From assembly GCA_012515235.1 (NCBI GenBank), contig JAAYYU010000188.1, forward strand, positions 21,232 to 85,231: DNA of 64,000 nt. The letters are read 5' to 3'. The first letter of the stretch is position 1; each line of letters begins with the position of its first letter. The notes below the pieces were generated by a model. It was not told the origin of the DNA. It worked only from the letters and a program-made list of their open reading frames with translations, and did not search any database. Position numbers and translations under genes: made by a program. The stretch is from Candidatus Anammoximicrobium sp. (lineage in GTDB: Bacteria > Planctomycetota > Planctomycetia > Pirellulales > Pirellulaceae). Below, in pieces: positions 16,218 through 24,255 of this stretch.

Positions 16218-17339
16218 TCACGCCTTTGCGGTTTGGTAAGCCGTAAGGTGTTCCCTCTCGAACACGGCCGATGGCGGCCCGAACAAGAATCCCCCTTCGA
16301 CGCTCCATTCAAGTTCGATAGTGTTTTCTTCGAAGGTGGCCTTTGCAGCAGATCGAAGATGAAGTTCCCCCGGTCGGTTCACTGTTCGGCTTTTCCTGCA
16401 CGACGTCAACACGACGGTCCAACCCGCATCGAGAAAGTCGGCCAGAACTTCACGATCGGGTAATGCATCCCTCTCGCCTGCCGAAACCGCCGCTACCTTG
16501 GCCTCGGCGTCGTCGCCGCCAAGCCTGCACAAGTCCGTGAAATGGTTCTTGAGGGAACCGTGGTGCGGAACCTTGATCGATTGGAAGTGGGCTGCAGTGG
16601 ATCGTTCCTGAGCGTGGTCGCGCCAGACCTTCAGCGCCCGCGAGATACCCGCGGACGAGGCATCGGCCGCGAGTAGGACATTGAATTTCATGTTTCCATC
16701 GTTCACCGCAAGAACTACGACGAGCGACAACTCGTTTGCCTCCAATTTGGCATTCGGGTTCTTTGCGTAAGCCTCGATACTTGCCTCCGTTAGCCGACGT
16801 TTCGCCTTCGCGTCCGGTCCGATAGGCACGAAATCAATCCGTCCACTACTGCCCTTTGGCGAGACGGAAGGACGTTCGGCATCCAACTCACGCCAGTCAA
16901 GATCTCCCTGTTCGTCCCACGCTCGGAGTGCCTGCTGAAGCCGCCGGTACTCGCGTTGCCCCGGACGTTTCGGCTGCACTAGCAGTTCCCTGATCTGCTG
17001 CGCCGTCAAACCGCTGTCGAAGTAAAACCCCACAGACTTCCCATCGCTCTCGATGAAATGCCTGAGAACATCGTGCATTCCCAGAAAGTGATCGTAGTCA
17101 GGATGCGTTTGGAAGACGAGCGCCAGAGTTTGGATTTGTTTCTCCTGGACGAAATCGAAGAAGCGACTTCGCACTCCGCCGGTCTTAGGCAAGTAACAGT
17201 CGACGAGCACCCAACGTCCGTCGGGCAGGCGAACGAGGATCGTATCGCCGTGGCCACAGGCAAACAAGTAGACCTCGATACGGCTCCGGTCAGAACTCGA
17301 TCGGACCGGTGACTTTTTTTCTTTCGCAGGGTTCGTCAT
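16218..17339 (-). CDS. ComEC-type metallo-beta-lactamase-fold hydrolase (soluble)
   Basis: A 373-aa protein, third gene of a compact three-gene cassette. ATG 17339 (MTNPAKEKKSPVRSSSDRSR) has GGAAG about seven bases upstream and overlaps the preceding gene by 50 bases. The MBL metal-binding motif is THPDYDH, the HxDxDH-like form of ComEC/Rec2-related hydrolases, preceded by 'VLVDCYLPKTGG' and followed by 'VLLAADASS' and SIKVPHHGSLKNHF. The last is the typical 'LKVPHHGS' of this family. There is no signal peptide or membrane segment, so it should be cytoplasmic, unlike true ComEC. The substrate is probably a nucleic acid or phosphoester, by analogy. Base composition looks visibly less GC-rich than the neighbours. 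Confidence 0.85.
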   Translation of the reverse strand: MTNPAKEKKSPVRSSSDRSRIEVYLFACGHGDTILVRLPDGRWVLVDCYLPKTGGVRSRFFDFVQEKQIQTLALVFQTHPDYDHFLGMHDVLRHFIESDGKSVGFYFDSGLTAQQIRELLVQPKRPGQREYRRLQQALRAWDEQGDLDWRELDAERPSVSPKGSSGRIDFVPIGPDAKAKRRLTEASIEAYAKNPNAKLEANELSLVVVLAVNDGNMKFNVLLAADASSAGISRALKVWRDHAQERSTAAHFQSIKVPHHGSLKNHFTDLCRLGGDDAEAKVAAVSAGERDALPDREVLADFLDAGWTVVLTSCRKSRTVNRPGELHLRSAAKATFEENTIELEWSVEGGFLFGPPSAVFEREHLTAYQTAKA

Positions 17340-18018
17340 CGAGTTCTTCCAATGGCTCCGAATCATCTCGTCCATCGACGGAACCGTGCACAACGTGAAC
17401 GTACACGGCAAGGCAGTCACCCTTGTTGGGGAGTTTTCCGTCGGTGAACTGGCTTCGGGTGTACGTGTGCTCGACAACGTCGTCGTCCGTGTCGAATACG
17501 ACGGTGGCGGTGTCGCCGTGGATATGTTCGACGACGCCTTCGTAGGACTCGATCATTTTCAGATGGCCGTGCTTTCGGTCCAGCAACAGAGCGAGGGTCG
17601 CGTCGATGGCCTCGTTTCGCCCCTTCAAGATGTCCAACAAACTGTCATTCTGAGCACGCAACTTGTCCAGTTCGGAGAGCAGTTGGTCGTATCGTTGCGT
17701 CTCTCGTGCGGCATTTCTCCGCGCTTCCGCAACTCGCGACTGCAACAACTGGTTCTCCAAGCGAAGTTGGCTGCACCGCTGCTCCAACTCCAACAACGTG
17801 TTCTTCTCGTCTCGGACAGTCAGCCCTTTTTCACGTCGGGCGGGAGACGTCTCCCCTTCGGCCCGGCGCATGGACTCTACGGCCGTCCTAAACTCGGCAA
17901 GTCGTTTGAACAGGTCGGTCTTCCCAGAACCGCCGTGACTCAAGAACAGCAAAGGACGGCCCGGTGCCTGCAGGAACGCGGCCTGCGCTTCGTCCAGAAG
18001 TTCCGATAGCTCAGCCAT
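17290..18018 (-). CDS. Coiled-coil protein with small beta domain (cassette gene 2)
   Basis: A 242-aa protein I do not recognise. The N-terminus contains LFLSHGGSGKTDLF, which looks like a Walker A loop except that the first Gly/Ala is Ser. No Walker B follows, so ATP binding is doubtful. Residues about 75-130 are a strong coiled coil ('LELEQRCSQLRLENQLLQSR'). The C-terminal ~90 residues contain 'YEGVVEHIHGDTATVVFD' and KGDCLAVYV, the pattern of a small beta-barrel. DUF3006-type small proteins with a similar feel are known beside ComEC-like MBL hydrolases; that resemblance is only an impression. It overlaps the upstream gene by 8 bases and the MBL gene by 50, so the three are co-translated. 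Confidence 0.7.
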   Translation of the reverse strand: MAELSELLDEAQAAFLQAPGRPLLFLSHGGSGKTDLFKRLAEFRTAVESMRRAEGETSPARREKGLTVRDEKNTLLELEQRCSQLRLENQLLQSRVAEARRNAARETQRYDQLLSELDKLRAQNDSLLDILKGRNEAIDATLALLLDRKHGHLKMIESYEGVVEHIHGDTATVVFDTDDDVVEHTYTRSQFTDGKLPNKGDCLAVYVHVVHGSVDGRDDSEPLEELDDEPCERKKVTGPIEF

Positions 18019-18778
18019 TTTCCACCTCGGACTCGTTGTCGTGTGTCGTCAAGAGCCGCTTCTTTGCAGCGTCAAGCCGGAGCATCAGCAAGTCAATGTC
18101 GGATTCATCGCACTCCAATTCAAAACTCTCCAGCCCGGATTGCGGAAAGGGGAGCGGGATGTCCTCCCCGAAGAAGATCCGCAGGAAGGCAGTCTGAGCT
18201 TCCGTTCCTTTGGAGTAGCGTATCTTGAGCCGCACGAACGGGGTATCCACCCGCTCATTGCGGGAAGAGGCAAGCCGCTCTTCCACAATCTCAAAATCCA
18301 ATTCTTCCAAGCAAGCTGCCGTAGCGGAATTGAGCCGCAGCGACCGAGTTCTCAGCGCTTCGGTAAACAATTGTTCCGCAACAAGGGCAGCCTTTTTCTC
18401 AACCTGTTCCCGGAATTGCTCTTTGGCAGCCCCTTTCAGATCCTTCAACCGGTCGCCGGAAATCATTCTCGTGAACATTGTAACGACAGCTTCACTGCTT
18501 CCCATGTTCACACGCGCCGAAAGGTGGCGGCGTATCTCGTCGAGGACTTCCTTCGTCTCTTCTGGGGACAACTCTTGGCCCTGCTGCCTGGATGACAACT
18601 CAGCACGAAATACCTCTACGTCGCCGACAAACTGCGCTGACCGCTTGCGTCCCAGGAAAATGAGAAACTTGCCGCGATCTCGCAGTTCCGCCAGCGCGCG
18701 TACCCCTGCCTCAAATTGTTCAAGCGGAACTTCAGGAAGTTCCACTTTATCCGCCTTCTTGTCCGAAGTCTTTGCCAC
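18011..18778 (-). CDS. Unknown 255-aa protein (cassette gene 1)
   Basis: First gene of the three-gene cassette, with a GTG start at 18778 and GGAAA about nine bases upstream. The N-terminal ~100 residues are charged and helical. A segment 'VVTMFTRMISGDRLKDLKGA' lies in mid-protein. A mixed region with 'FVRLKIRYSKGTEAQTAFLR' and a C-terminal acidic/helical segment ('DESDIDLLMLRLDAAKKRL') complete it. No signal peptide or membrane helix is present, so it is probably cytoplasmic. I recognise no family. The overlapping, same-strand arrangement with the coiled-coil and MBL genes implies a shared function. A predicted promoter lies 50-80 bases upstream. Confidence 0.7.
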   Translation of the reverse strand: MAKTSDKKADKVELPEVPLEQFEAGVRALAELRDRGKFLIFLGRKRSAQFVGDVEVFRAELSSRQQGQELSPEETKEVLDEIRRHLSARVNMGSSEAVVTMFTRMISGDRLKDLKGAAKEQFREQVEKKAALVAEQLFTEALRTRSLRLNSATAACLEELDFEIVEERLASSRNERVDTPFVRLKIRYSKGTEAQTAFLRIFFGEDIPLPFPQSGLESFELECDESDIDLLMLRLDAAKKRLLTTHDNESEVENG

Positions 18779-18828
18779 GACGATGTTTCCGTAATATCAA
18801 CGTGTGAATTCCGACCGTCCAAACCGAC

Positions 18829-18857
18829 AGTATATTTTAACCATCGGCCGAAGACAA
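18829..18857 (-). promoter_or_regulatory. Predicted sigma-70-type promoter of the MBL cassette
   Basis: On the minus strand TTGTCT and TATACT are separated by exactly 17 bases, in an AT-rich stretch unusual for this window. The -10 matches consensus at 5 of 6 positions and the -35 at 4 of 6. It lies about 50 bases upstream of the GTG start at 18778. Confidence 0.6.
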
Positions 18858-18894
18858 TCGAGTACTGCTGCCGTATTCATCGGGATAATCTAGC

Positions 18895-19062
18895 CGAAGG
18901 CCATTTGTGGTCCGAGCCGCCCGTTTGGCGTCCCAGATCGCTTCCGGACCGGGCGGAAGATAGGATCGTGCGGCACAGGCCGCGCAAGCCTCGCAACGAA
19001 CGTACAGCGGTGAGGAACCACGTCTCGCGATACGCCAGCGCGACGATCACGACGCCCGTTGC
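18895..19062 (-). pseudogene. DUF4276-like remnant
   Basis: Directly after the end of the ATPase remnant, the minus strand encodes ATGVVIVALAYRETWFLTAV followed by RSLRGLRG. This matches my memory of the mid-region of DUF4276 proteins ('VVLAxREFExWFLAAxESLRGxRG'). A second frame then reads 'LPPGPEAIWDAKRAA', like the next conserved piece ('xPEAIRDAKGWL'). So the gene is frameshifted, and its first ~100 residues are missing. DUF4276 genes usually follow an AAA ATPase of the type found just upstream, which supports the call. Confidence 0.55.
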
Positions 19063-19960
19063 ACTCGAAGAGGTTGAGCTGCCGTTCGTGGCTCACGTCG
19101 CTGAGGGTGCTGCTGTCCGGCGCCAAGTGGTTCTGACGCAACAGTTGTCCGGGCGTGAACAGCTTGTCGCGCAACATACTTCGGCCAGCCTCGTCGAGGT
19201 GGCCGATCCGCGTCAATCCATCCTGGTTGTCGACTGCAAGGATGGATTCGGTCGGGATATCCGAATTGTCCAGCAGGTCGGGGCTGTGGCTGGTGACCAG
19301 GATCTGACAGTGTTGGGAACGTTCGCGGAGGGAGGACAGCAGCACGCCTGCGGCTGCGGGATGCAGGGCATCTCCGGCTCCTCCAGGCCGATCAGGCTCG
19401 GTGGCAGGCGGCCCTCGCGAGCGGCCTTGGCCTGAAAGACGGCCAGCAAGATGCCGAAGGCGCGGAGGGCGCCATCCGACATGTCGCCGGCGAGGAAACG
19501 CCAGGGATGCTCCTGGCCCTTGACCGACTGCCGGAATTCGATGGTCTCCTGGGAACCCAGCGTCTTGGTCTCTGCGTCCGACACGCCCGGTACGATGCGC
19601 GACAGGTTAACCGTCACGCGTTGGCGGATGTCGGCCGAGAATTGCTGCAGCACGCTGGCAGCGTTGCTGCCGTCTCGGCGGAGTCGGTCGCCGGGATCGG
19701 ACTTCTGCATCGCGCCGATCTCGCGTGGATTCAGATTGTAGACTTTGATCCGTGACAACGCGTCCAACACGGGCCGCAATTCGGGGACGCTCGATGCGGC
19801 CACCAGGAACAGACGGTCGGGAAGCGTTGCGGGCAGGCGGCGGCCCGCTGCGGCACCGGCGCTTGTGCGGTTCGGCACCGCAAACGGGCGAGGACTCGAC
19901 GGGACCAGCGTCAGTTGCGATAATGATTGTGAAGTGCGTAGTTTGCCTCGTTCGAGGGAG
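19063..19960 (-). pseudogene. AAA-family ATPase remnant (5' truncated and frameshifted)
   Basis: The minus strand encodes the C-terminal half of a RecF/AAA_21-type ATPase. Pieces include 'DRLFLVAASSVPELRPVLDA', 'QHPWRFLAGDMSDGALRAFG'-like text, the Walker B region SLIGLEEPE, then in another frame HPAAAGVLLSSLRER and ILVTSHSPDLLDN. The frame changes at about 19370: restoring one A (EEPEN-ALHP) rejoins the two frames, so a single-base deletion broke it. The N-terminal half with Walker A is absent. The remnant ends where the plus-strand Rpn-like gene begins (19970). The intact protein would have been a DNA-associated ATPase partnered with DUF4276. Confidence 0.75.
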
Positions 19961-19969
19961 CGGACCACG

Positions 19970-20938
19970 ATGAGCGAATTCGATAGCCCGTGGAAGGAAG
20001 CGCTGGAGGTTTTCTTGGAGCCGTTTGTCCAGTTCTTCTACCCCGACGTGCATGCCGACGTGGATTGGAGCCGGGGGTACGAGAGTCTGGACAAGGAGTT
20101 GCAGCAGATCGTGCGCGAGGGCGAGTTGGGGCCGCGGTTGGCGGACAAGTTGTTCAAAGTTTTCCCGAAGGACGGCGGGGAGTTGTGGCTGCTGGTCCAC
20201 GTCGAGGTCCAGCATCAGCGGGACGACCAGTTTGGCGAGCGGATGTACATCTACAATTACCGCATCTACGACCGGTTTCGCCGGGGCGTTGTCAGTCTGG
20301 CAGTGCTGGGAGACGAACACCGCCGCTGGCGGCCACGGCAATTCGAGTTTCGCCGTTGGGGATTCTCGTTGCGAATGCGGTTCCCCATGGTCAAACTGTT
20401 GGACTACCGCTCGCGGATGAGCGAGTTGGAGGCGAACCGGAACCCGTTTGCCGCCGTTGTGCTGGCGCACTTGAAGACCCTGGAAACCCGACGCCTGCCG
20501 GCGGAGCGTTGCCGGTGGAAGTTGCGGCTGGTCAAAGGGTTGTTTGAGCGCGGGTTGACCGCCGAGGAAATTCGACAACTGTTTCGGCTGATCGACTGGC
20601 TCATGGACCTGCCGCCGGAATTGGAACAGGAGTTTGAGGAACAACTGTACGCTTTCGAGGAGGAACGGAAAATGCCGTACATCACAAGCGTCGAACGACG
20701 GGCCCGCGAAAAGGGACGTCAGGAGGGACGCCAGGAGGGACGTCAGGAGGGCGAGATTAGTGGCCTGCAGGAGGGAATCGAATTGGCGCTGGAGCTGAAG
20801 TTCGGATCCGACGGCTTGGCGTTGATGCCGCTGGTGCGGCAAGTTCAGCAGCCGGACGTCTTGCGCAGCGTTCGGCAAGCGCTGCGAACCGCGGACACGC
20901 CGGAACCGATTCGGGCGCTGCTGTCGCAACCAGAATGA
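19970..20938 (+). CDS. Rpn-family PD-(D/E)XK nuclease / putative transposase
   Basis: A 322-aa protein starting at ATG 19970 with GAGGGAG about ten bases upstream. The ORF-track start at 19745 lies in the ATPase remnant. The sequence has the Rpn/PDDEXK_2 pattern: 'YESLDKELQQIVREGELG' near residue 33, a 'LADKLFKVFPKDGGELWLLV' strand, HVEVQHQRDDQFGERMYIYN (ExQ metal-site motif), and YNYRIYDRF. The C-terminus has three RQEG repeats from 12-bp tandem DNA units. Rpn proteins are linked to RecA-independent recombination and, for some, to phage defence. Its start abuts the 5'-truncated ATPase, so its arrival may have caused that truncation. Mobility is not proven: no terminal repeats are seen. Confidence 0.85.
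   Translation: MSEFDSPWKEALEVFLEPFVQFFYPDVHADVDWSRGYESLDKELQQIVREGELGPRLADKLFKVFPKDGGELWLLVHVEVQHQRDDQFGERMYIYNYRIYDRFRRGVVSLAVLGDEHRRWRPRQFEFRRWGFSLRMRFPMVKLLDYRSRMSELEANRNPFAAVVLAHLKTLETRRLPAERCRWKLRLVKGLFERGLTAEEIRQLFRLIDWLMDLPPELEQEFEEQLYAFEEERKMPYITSVERRAREKGRQEGRQEGRQEGEISGLQEGIELALELKFGSDGLALMPLVRQVQQPDVLRSVRQALRTADTPEPIRALLSQPE
20714..20749 (+). repeat. 12-bp tandem repeat within the Rpn gene
   Basis: GGACGTCAGGAG, GGACGCCAGGAG and GGACGTCAGGAG in tandem encode RQEG units. Similar Arg/Glu/Gly-rich tails are common in this protein family. Copy number changes would keep the reading frame. Confidence 0.8.
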
Positions 20939-21189
20939 TGAGGTCCGGATTGCCAAGCTCGACGGCCGCGGCGAGACATGCCGGCTCGGTCAGCGGGCGG
21001 GCGCGGCGTAGGCGCTGAAATCGCAAGCCGAGAGCTTGACCGTTCCCTGGTCCGCTGTGATCCAGGACATTTACCGTTTGCTGCTCTTGCGTTTGACCGC
21101 GAGTCAGACGCCCGACCCGCCGGCCGCGGACACGGCGCCGGGCCATCGGGCGGGTACTAGCCAGCACACGCTCTGAGGGGAATACGACG

Positions 21190-24100
21190 ATGGACTCGAT
21201 GATACGGTTTTTGATTTCCTGCAGCTTTCTTGGGGCGGGCACCCTCGCCGCGGCCGCACCGGTCGCGCTGTACGTGTCCCCGGATGGCGCGGACACCAAT
21301 CCCGGTACGGCGGAGAAACCGTATCGAACGCTCCACTGCGCCCAGGAAGCTGCGCGGCAGGCAGTCCCGTCGATGGACGGCGAACTGATCGTGAATCTCC
21401 TGCCCGGCGAATATCGGCTGGACAAAACACTGGAATTCACCCAGGCGGATTCCGGGCGAAACGGGTTCCGCGTGATCTATCGCAGCGTCGGGGGGCCAGG
21501 CCAGGCTCGGATTCTCGGCAGCCGTCCCCTGGTCGGCTGGCAGCCGCATCGCGACGGGATCTGGAAGATTGCGGTGCCGGAAGGGGGGCGGTTCCAGACG
21601 CTGTACGAGAACGGCCGGCGCGCGTGGAAGGCAAGGTTCCCCAATTACGAGCATCACCCAAACATGCCGACGGCGCGCGGGCGGTACCTGGTGAGCGTCG
21701 AGGGCAGCCCCCAGCCGGCCGCCGACAAACGTGAACCGACGGGCTGGCTCGTCTATCGGCCCGAAGACGCTCCTCCCGTGACGGCGCCGGCCACGATGGA
21801 CATCCTGCTGTTTGCCGAAGGCAAGTGCGACTGGATGCGCACGCTGCGCAAGGTCGTGGCGATCGACCCCCAACAGCGCCGGATCACCATCGCCGGAAGC
21901 TTCTGGATGGGCGTGAAAGCGCAGGCCCGCTTCTTTCTCGAAAACGAGTTGGGCTTCCTCGATGCGCCCGGCGAGTTTTGCCTCGATGCGGTTGAGCACA
22001 CGCTGTATTACAGACCGTTGGGCGAGGGGCATCCGGACTCGCTGGGTATCGCCGCGCCCGTCTTGGGACGGCTGATCCAATTCCAGGGCGTCTCCCCCGA
22101 ACAGTGCGTCGAAAACGTCTCGCTGGTGGGCCTGATGCTGGCCGAGACGGATGACGCGCCGCAGGCCGGCTGGTGGGCGACCCAGTACGGGCGACGGGAC
22201 GGCGCGCTGGTCTGGATGAGCAACACGCGAAACGTCGAGATCCGCGATTGCCACCTGAAGAACAGCGGGCGCAGCGGCATCATGATGATTGGGCAGAACG
22301 CCGACAATCTCGTCACGGGATGCTGGATCGAGCACCTGGGCGTCAACGGCGTGACGCTCTGCAACCGCTTTTCCGGCCCGGACAAGGCGAAAGCGACCGA
22401 AGACCGCTGCGAGCGCAACCGGGTTTTGAACTGCCGCATCCACCACGTGGGCGAAATCCACTGCTACGCCGCCTGTGTGAATGCGTTCAACGTGAGCGAC
22501 AACGAAGTAGGATACTGCGAGCTGTCCGATTCCGTCCGCTACGCCGTCACGGTCCGCGGCAACAGCGGAGAGCAATACGGCCCGTTGGTTTTCGAAGCGA
22601 ATCTCCCATTTTGCCGGGGCAACCGGTTTCACCATCTGTGCATCTACCGCTGCGGCCAGGACAGCGGCGACATGGGCGCGCTGCACGCCGCGAACTTGAA
22701 CATCCCCGGCGGCGACGCGGTGAACACCTTCGAGCAGATCACCGTGGCCGACTGCCGGGCAATCCCCTCCATGCAAGACATCGCTCCCGATGGCATCTTC
22801 CTGGACTGGCCCCAGATGGCCATGCACCAGGTCTTCCGCCACGTGCAGATCGTCCGCATGCAAGGCCGGCAGCTGCGCAGCCACGGGCCGGAGAACGGCG
22901 CGTCGGCCGCGACGGAGAATGTGAGCTGGGAAGCGGACTTCGACGCGAGCCGGATGGAGTACGACGCGATCGGTCTGCGTCCCGATTTTCCGCAGGAATA
23001 CGGCGGTGCGTCCCCCGCGCCGCTTCCGCCTCCTGGGGATTTCCAGGCAAAGCCCCTGGGGCCGGACTGCGTTCAAGTGAGTTGGCAATCCGCGGTGGCG
23101 GCGGGCCAGCCAGCGGCGCTGTACGTGGTGTATCGCGACGGCGTTCCGGTGGCGACCACGACGTCCACGTCGCTGGAGGATCACGGCTTGACCGAACGCA
23201 CGGTCTATCGCTACAGCGTCGCGGCGCGGGTCCGGGAGTTCGCTCCGGTTGGACCGCGCAGCCCGGAATGTGAAGTGGTTACGCCGGCCGACACGACGCC
23301 GTTACTGCTGCGCGGCGTGCTGGCGGGCGATGATGCGGAGCAGGTCTGGGTGCGGTTCAGCAAACCCGTTGATCCCGCCACCGCCGGCTTGGCCGCCAAC
23401 TATCAGATCGACCAGGGCGTGCAGATACGGGAGGCCCAGCCGCAGGCCGTCCCCGCGCTTGTGCGGCTTCGTACGACACCGTTGACGCCGGGCACGACGT
23501 ATCGCTTGACCGTCCACGGCGTCACGGATACGGCGGCGGCCCGTAATCTTGCGGCGCCGGACGCGCAGGTCACCTTCGGCGCGGACCGGATGGTGCTGCA
23601 CTACACGATGGACACAAGCGACGGAGACACGGTGGTAGACGCCAGCGGCAGCGGTCGGCACGGCCGGCTGAAGGGCCACGCGGCCTGGGCGCCGGACGGC
23701 GGCCGGATTGGCGGCGCGTTGCTGCTGGACGGCAAAGACGCCTCTGCCGAGGGGCCCGCCGATTTCGAACTCGGCCAAGCCGATTTCACCTTGGCGGCGT
23801 GGATTTGGAAGGAACATGACGGGAACATGATCATTTTCGCCAAGGCCGACGGCTTCAAGAAACATGAATGGTCCTGGGGCTGGACTCCCTGCTGCTTTCG
23901 CGCAGAGAATCATCTGACGTTCCATCCCGACCCGGCGGATCTGGTCGCTCAGCGGTGGATGCACTTGGCGTTCGTGCGCCGCGGCAACCAGGGCCAGGCG
24001 TACGTCGACGGCCGGCCGAGCGGCGGCCAACACGATCTGTCCGTCCTGGGCGACTTGACCAGCGGCCAGCCCTTGCTGATCGGCCGGCGCCGCCACGAGG

Positions 24101-24198
24101 AGACACCCATCTGGTTCCAGGGCCGGATCGACGACGTACGGATCTACGACCGAGCGCTGACGGCGGACGAAATGGCCGTCCTGGCGGCGCTCCGATGA
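21190..24198 (+). CDS. Secreted beta-helix, FnIII and LamG multidomain protein
   Basis: A 1002-aa exported protein with a signal peptide (residues about 1-22, ending TLAAAAP) and GAGGGG before ATG 21190. Domains in order: a right-handed parallel beta-helix (about 25-610; 'LYVSPDGADTNPGTAEKPYR' opening, typical of pectate-lyase-like or GH120-type chains); a fibronectin type III-like domain (about 615-700; VYRDGVPVATTTSTSLEDHG); an Ig-like/SbsA-type domain (about 700-795); and a LamG/concanavalin-like domain (about 800-1000; 'LHYTMDTSDGDTVVDASGSG', IDDVRIYDRALTADEM). It probably binds and cleaves a polysaccharide outside the cell. No neighbour clarifies the substrate. The 251-bp gap upstream shows no gene. 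Confidence 0.85.
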   Translation: MDSMIRFLISCSFLGAGTLAAAAPVALYVSPDGADTNPGTAEKPYRTLHCAQEAARQAVPSMDGELIVNLLPGEYRLDKTLEFTQADSGRNGFRVIYRSVGGPGQARILGSRPLVGWQPHRDGIWKIAVPEGGRFQTLYENGRRAWKARFPNYEHHPNMPTARGRYLVSVEGSPQPAADKREPTGWLVYRPEDAPPVTAPATMDILLFAEGKCDWMRTLRKVVAIDPQQRRITIAGSFWMGVKAQARFFLENELGFLDAPGEFCLDAVEHTLYYRPLGEGHPDSLGIAAPVLGRLIQFQGVSPEQCVENVSLVGLMLAETDDAPQAGWWATQYGRRDGALVWMSNTRNVEIRDCHLKNSGRSGIMMIGQNADNLVTGCWIEHLGVNGVTLCNRFSGPDKAKATEDRCERNRVLNCRIHHVGEIHCYAACVNAFNVSDNEVGYCELSDSVRYAVTVRGNSGEQYGPLVFEANLPFCRGNRFHHLCIYRCGQDSGDMGALHAANLNIPGGDAVNTFEQITVADCRAIPSMQDIAPDGIFLDWPQMAMHQVFRHVQIVRMQGRQLRSHGPENGASAATENVSWEADFDASRMEYDAIGLRPDFPQEYGGASPAPLPPPGDFQAKPLGPDCVQVSWQSAVAAGQPAALYVVYRDGVPVATTTSTSLEDHGLTERTVYRYSVAARVREFAPVGPRSPECEVVTPADTTPLLLRGVLAGDDAEQVWVRFSKPVDPATAGLAANYQIDQGVQIREAQPQAVPALVRLRTTPLTPGTTYRLTVHGVTDTAAARNLAAPDAQVTFGADRMVLHYTMDTSDGDTVVDASGSGRHGRLKGHAAWAPDGGRIGGALLLDGKDASAEGPADFELGQADFTLAAWIWKEHDGNMIIFAKADGFKKHEWSWGWTPCCFRAENHLTFHPDPADLVAQRWMHLAFVRRGNQGQAYVDGRPSGGQHDLSVLGDLTSGQPLLIGRRRHEETPIWFQGRIDDVRIYDRALTADEMAVLAALR

Positions 24199-24255
24199 CG
24201 AGTGGTTTTGACGTGCAGAATTCCAGACTGGCGGTTGGCATCGTTCGAGGAATGA

